Source of the DNA: Streptomyces violens
GTDB taxonomy: Bacteria > Actinomycetota > Actinomycetes > Streptomycetales > Streptomycetaceae
DNA: 64,000 nucleotides
NCBI RefSeq assembly: GCF_000717745.1
Contig: NZ_JOBH01000019.1
Location: 124,001-188,000, forward strand
Direction: 5' to 3'
The translations under genes were made by a program, and so were the position numbers. The notes beneath the pieces are model-generated. The model was not told the DNA's origin, did no database searches, and saw only the letters and a program-made list of their open reading frames with translations. Positions within the stretch are counted from its first letter, which is position 1. Each line of letters opens with the position of its first letter. Of this stretch, positions 61,110 to 64,000 are shown in pieces.

Positions 61110-61681
61110 CGGGCCCCAGGGCGTCGATCCTGAGAGGCAGCCGTATGCGGCGCAGCCGTCGTGATCGCGCGGCCGACGAGGTCGAGCGTCGCAGTCGGGC
61201 ATTCGTGGCAGAGCTGGACCTGCCGCCCGTGGACAGCGTCCTCGACCTGGTGCCGTTCATGGAGAATCGATTCGGCCGCTCGATCCGGCTCATGCCGTTC
61301 ACTCCGGACCCGGCCGACGCGGACTCCCTGGACGCCTCAGCGCCCTGCGGCATGTGGCTCGCCACGAAGACCACGGACTACGTCTTCTACGACACGGGCA
61401 TCAGCCGCGCACACGCCGAGATCATCGTCGGCCACGAGTTCGCGCACATGCTCAAGCGGCACCGCGGCAGGACCCCGGCCGGTTCGGGCGACCTCGGCGG
61501 ACTGATCACCGGTATCGATCCCAGCACCGTTCAGCTCGTCCTGGGCCGGACCCGCTACAACGAACCCGAGGAGTTCGAAGCCGAAATGCTCGGTTCCCTG
61601 CTGCAGGAGCACGTGAGCACCTCCCGTACCTCCCGCGCCCGCCGGGACTCCGACCCCATCGCCCGTACGCTGCTGCGCTGA
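61106..61681 (+). CDS. ImmA/IrrE-family metallo-endopeptidase
   Basis: A 191-residue protein with the zinc-protease motif IIVGHEFAHMLKRH (HExxH) and a downstream Glu (EPEEFEAEMLGSLL) as third ligand. These proteases cleave XRE-type repressors. ATG at 61106 is embedded in the XRE stop. The N-terminus is basic (RMRRSRRDRAADEVERRSR). It is probably expressed only together with the XRE gene. Confidence 0.88.
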   Translation: MTGPRASILRGSRMRRSRRDRAADEVERRSRAFVAELDLPPVDSVLDLVPFMENRFGRSIRLMPFTPDPADADSLDASAPCGMWLATKTTDYVFYDTGISRAHAEIIVGHEFAHMLKRHRGRTPAGSGDLGGLITGIDPSTVQLVLGRTRYNEPEEFEAEMLGSLLQEHVSTSRTSRARRDSDPIARTLLR

Positions 61682-61695
61682 CCGAATCAGGCCCC

Positions 61696-62916
61696 GTGAA
61701 AGACATACTCCACCCCCTGTGTCTGGCGATCGCCGGCAGCGGATTCCTCTTCCTGCTGCGCGACCTCGCCAAGAGCCGCCGCGACCGCGCCCTGGTCGCG
61801 CTGGCCTTCACGTACGGCTTCTCCGCGATCAGTTACGCCGTCTCCCTCACCTGGGTGTGGGTGCGCATCGACGGCGTCTTCGGCATCACCAACATCTCCG
61901 TACCGCTCGCCCAGAGCTGCGTGATCCTCGTCTTCGCGCTCCAGGCCACCGTCCTCGCGTACTGGTCGAAGCCGGCCGCGGAAGCCCGCCGCCGCAGCCG
62001 CCTCCTGCTCATCGCGGCCGCCGTGGTCATCGCCGGCATGGCCGTACTGTTCGCCCTGCTCACCCCGGCGACGACCCGCCCCGCAGACTTCGCCACGTAC
62101 TACGCCCACGACCCGTACTACCAGGCGTACGTGCTGCTGTACTTCGGCATGTACACCGTCGCCGAGCTCTACCTCGCACGGTCCTGCTGGAAGTACGCCC
62201 GCACCGCCAGCAACCCCTCGATCACCTGGGGCCTGCGGCTCATCACAGTCGGCGCGATCATCACCCTCGGATACAGCACCATCCGGATCGGCGCGGTCGT
62301 CGGGGCCGAGGCCGGCTTCGGCGTCGAGCACCTCGACCCGTTCGCCTGGGCCTGCGGCGACATCGGCGCCACCGCCACCCAGATCGGCTACTTCCTCCCC
62401 ACGCTGGCCCGCCGCACCGCCGCAGCGCGCGACTGGACGACCGCACACCTCCGCTACCGGCAGCTGCGCCACCTGTGGGCCGCGCTGGACCGGGCGGACC
62501 CGGGCATCGCACTGCGCCGCCCGGCCCCGCACCACGATGACCTGCTGCGCGGCCGCAGCGCCCACTTCCCCCTGCTGCGCCGCCGTGTCGAGATCCGCCA
62601 GGGCCAGAAGCTGCTGCGCCGCTACCTCGACCCGGCCGCGCGGGGGGAGTCCGAGACCCGGCACCGGGCCGCAGGCCGCACCGGCGCCGACCTCGCCGCC
62701 GCCGTCACCGCCGACCAGATCCGCGCCGCCCTCCTCCGGCACCGCGCCAACGACCCCCTCGAAACCCCCGCCGAGTACGCCGACGCGGAGCTGCCCCTCA
62801 CCACCACCGAAGACGAACTGACGCACCTTCAGCGCGTCGCCTCGTACTTCACCCCTCCCGCCGAGAGCCCCCACGCCGCCACCTCTCACAGCACCACAAC
62901 TGGAGCCCGTTCGTGA
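61696..62916 (+). CDS. MAB_1171c-like membrane protein
   Basis: A 406-residue protein with about seven membrane helices in the first 240 residues (LCLAIAGSGFLFLL, ALVALAFTYGFSAISYAVSL, LAQSCVILVFALQATVLAYW, LLLIAAAVVIAGMAVLFALL, YQAYVLLYFGMYTVAELYLA, WGLRLITVGAIITLGYSTI, AWACGDIGATATQIGYFL), and a cytoplasmic C-terminus (~250-406) with RRRVEIRQGQKLLRRYLDP. Annotated in related genomes only as a putative transporter; function unknown. GTG at 61696, 14 bp after the protease stop. Always near XRE/ImmA genes in the actinomycetes where I know the arrangement. Confidence 0.75.
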   Translation: MKDILHPLCLAIAGSGFLFLLRDLAKSRRDRALVALAFTYGFSAISYAVSLTWVWVRIDGVFGITNISVPLAQSCVILVFALQATVLAYWSKPAAEARRRSRLLLIAAAVVIAGMAVLFALLTPATTRPADFATYYAHDPYYQAYVLLYFGMYTVAELYLARSCWKYARTASNPSITWGLRLITVGAIITLGYSTIRIGAVVGAEAGFGVEHLDPFAWACGDIGATATQIGYFLPTLARRTAAARDWTTAHLRYRQLRHLWAALDRADPGIALRRPAPHHDDLLRGRSAHFPLLRRRVEIRQGQKLLRRYLDPAARGESETRHRAAGRTGADLAAAVTADQIRAALLRHRANDPLETPAEYADAELPLTTTEDELTHLQRVASYFTPPAESPHAATSHSTTTGARS

Positions 62917-64000
62917 TTCTCCGACGCACCCTCCTCGTCGCTGCCACGGCCGTCGCCGCGGCAGCCTCCATGGCCGCACCCGCCGCCGCCCGCGCACGCG
63001 CCGGTGCCGCCAAGCCCCCCACGCCCCCCCACACCCCCGGCAAGGCGCTGCACCTGGCCCCCGCCCGCGAACAGCTCGCCGCGCTGCGCGCACGCAAGAT
63101 CACCAGCCGTGCCCTGCTGGAGCAGTACCTCCAGCACATCGCCGGGACCGACGACCTCAACGCCGTCGTCACCCTCGACGCCGACGCCGCCCGCGCGGCC
63201 GCCGACGACGCGGACCGCCACCTGGCCGAGACCGGCAAGCCGCTCGGCCCGCTGCACGGCCTGCCCCTCACCGTGAAGGACGCCCTGGAAACGCGCGGGC
63301 TGCGCACCACCAGTGGCTCCCCGGACCTCGCCGACCACGTCCCGGACCAGGACGCCGACGCCGTCGCCCGCCTCCGCGCCGCCGGCGCCGTCCTCGTCGG
63401 CAAGACCAACGTCCCGACGATGTGCCAGGACATCCAGACGTCCAACCCCCTCTTCGGCACCACGAAGAACCCGCACGACGACACCAAGACCGCCGGCGGT
63501 TCCTCCGGCGGCCCGGCCGCCGCCGTCGCCGCCGGGCTCACCAGCCTCGAAGTCGGCTCGGACCTCGCCGGATCCCTCCGACTGCCGGCCGCATACTGCG
63601 GCGTGTATGCACTGCGCCCCAGCTTCGGCATCGTGCCGACCCGCGGCCACATCCCGCGCCCGCCCGGCTGGCTCACCAGCTCCGACATGCTCACCATCGG
63701 CCCGATCGCCCGCACGCCCGAGGACCTTGACGTCCTCCTGGACGTGCTCGCCGCACCGGCCCCGGCCGACGCCGCCGCCTGGAAGATCGACCTCCCGGCA
63801 CCGCAGCACAAGCGCCTCGCCGACTACCGGATCGGCCTCTGGCAGGACGACCCGTACTGCCACGTCGACAAGGACACCCGCGAACTCCTGGACCGGGTCG
63901 CCGAGCTCGTACGGTCCGCCGGCGCCACGGTCGACGACTCGGCCCGGCCCATCGACCTCGCCGACAGCGACAAGCTGTTCCAGCGCCTCATGTACGCCAC
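62913..64000 (+). CDS. Secreted amidase-signature protein (3' end beyond the window)
   Basis: The first 362 residues of an amidase. Signal peptide MILRRTLLVAATAVAAAASMAAPAAARA; then the amidase-signature set: catalytic Lys in TVKDALETRG, TAGGSSGGPAAAVAAGLTSLEVGSDLAGSLRLPAAYCG with cis-Ser and nucleophile Ser. Hydrolyses amides outside the cell. The GTG start overlaps the stop of the MAB_1171c-like gene (GTGA), so it belongs to the same operon. The C-terminal part is cut by the window edge. Confidence 0.9.
   Translation, partial: MILRRTLLVAATAVAAAASMAAPAAARARAGAAKPPTPPHTPGKALHLAPAREQLAALRARKITSRALLEQYLQHIAGTDDLNAVVTLDADAARAAADDADRHLAETGKPLGPLHGLPLTVKDALETRGLRTTSGSPDLADHVPDQDADAVARLRAAGAVLVGKTNVPTMCQDIQTSNPLFGTTKNPHDDTKTAGGSSGGPAAAVAAGLTSLEVGSDLAGSLRLPAAYCGVYALRPSFGIVPTRGHIPRPPGWLTSSDMLTIGPIARTPEDLDVLLDVLAAPAPADAAAWKIDLPAPQHKRLADYRIGLWQDDPYCHVDKDTRELLDRVAELVRSAGATVDDSARPIDLADSDKLFQRLMYA

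Overview
The window is very GC-rich (about 70%), with tightly packed genes, frequent GTG/TTG starts, rare TTA codons and many regulator families typical of actinomycetes. Together with RppA, a SpoIIE-type phosphatase with an ATPase tail, MmyB-like regulators, an XRE/ImmA/MAB_1171c-type trio and many secreted or catabolic genes, this points to Streptomyces or a close relative. The mix of small regulator-plus-enzyme modules, remnants and specialised-metabolism genes looks like an accessory or chromosome-arm region. All functions below come from reading motifs and context; no database search was run.

Layout: (a) 1-5135, the end of a DUF6314-like gene and a two-gene NTP-dependent conflict system (caspase-STAND-WD40 effector plus an EACC1-like protein), each with a TTA codon. 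(b) 5348-8870, a four-gene leftward minicluster (rppA, cupin oxygenase, ABBA prenyltransferase, idi) that looks sufficient for a prenylated naphthoquinone. (c) 9023-15526, regulator-plus-enzyme or exporter pairs: MmyB regulator/NmrA-like protein, EamA exporter/LysR, secreted esterase, TetR/nitroreductase, with an internally deleted ilvD remnant at 9931. (d) 15544-20615, a catabolic operon with a split transketolase, SDR and MHS transporter opposite a GntR/FCD regulator. (e) 20640-25119, a large SpoIIE-type phosphatase and a potassium-channel-like RCK protein. (f) 25656-29127, a C4-dicarboxylate module: symporter, LysR, D-malate/tartrate dehydrogenase.

(g) 29312-34592, a lysine-rich histone-H1-like protein and a 1550-residue CtpI-like P-type ATPase. 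(h) 34679-40556, an orphan squalene/phytoene synthase-like enzyme, an ammonia-lyase homologue without the usual Ala-Ser-Gly triad, a sugar-porter-type MFS, an inositol-monophosphatase-like protein lacking two metal ligands, a second IMPase fragment at 35653, and a GNAT protein. (i) 40575-44549, a PhyH-like dioxygenase/LacI pair, an AhpD-like protein and an RlmA/TlrB-like methyltransferase. (j) 44759-48730, a Baeyer-Villiger monooxygenase coupled to an esterase, with a divergent AraC regulator. (k) 48854-55157, a secreted lamin-tail protein, a proline-iminopeptidase-like hydrolase, an MmyB-like regulator, a ROK kinase broken by an in-frame amber codon, a flavin-split-barrel protein and a TetR/EamA pair with twin operators.

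(l) 55182-58630, a LacI-controlled Gfo/Idh/MocA dehydrogenase and TIM-barrel isomerase with clear promoter and operators. (m) 58982-60433, argG from an apparently leaderless promoter. (n) 60609-64000, a translationally coupled run of XRE regulator, ImmA/IrrE protease, MAB_1171c-like membrane protein and the start of a secreted amidase. The most interesting parts are the conflict system with possible bldA control, the meroterpenoid minicluster, the degenerate-active-site enzymes in (h), and the split-transketolase operon.
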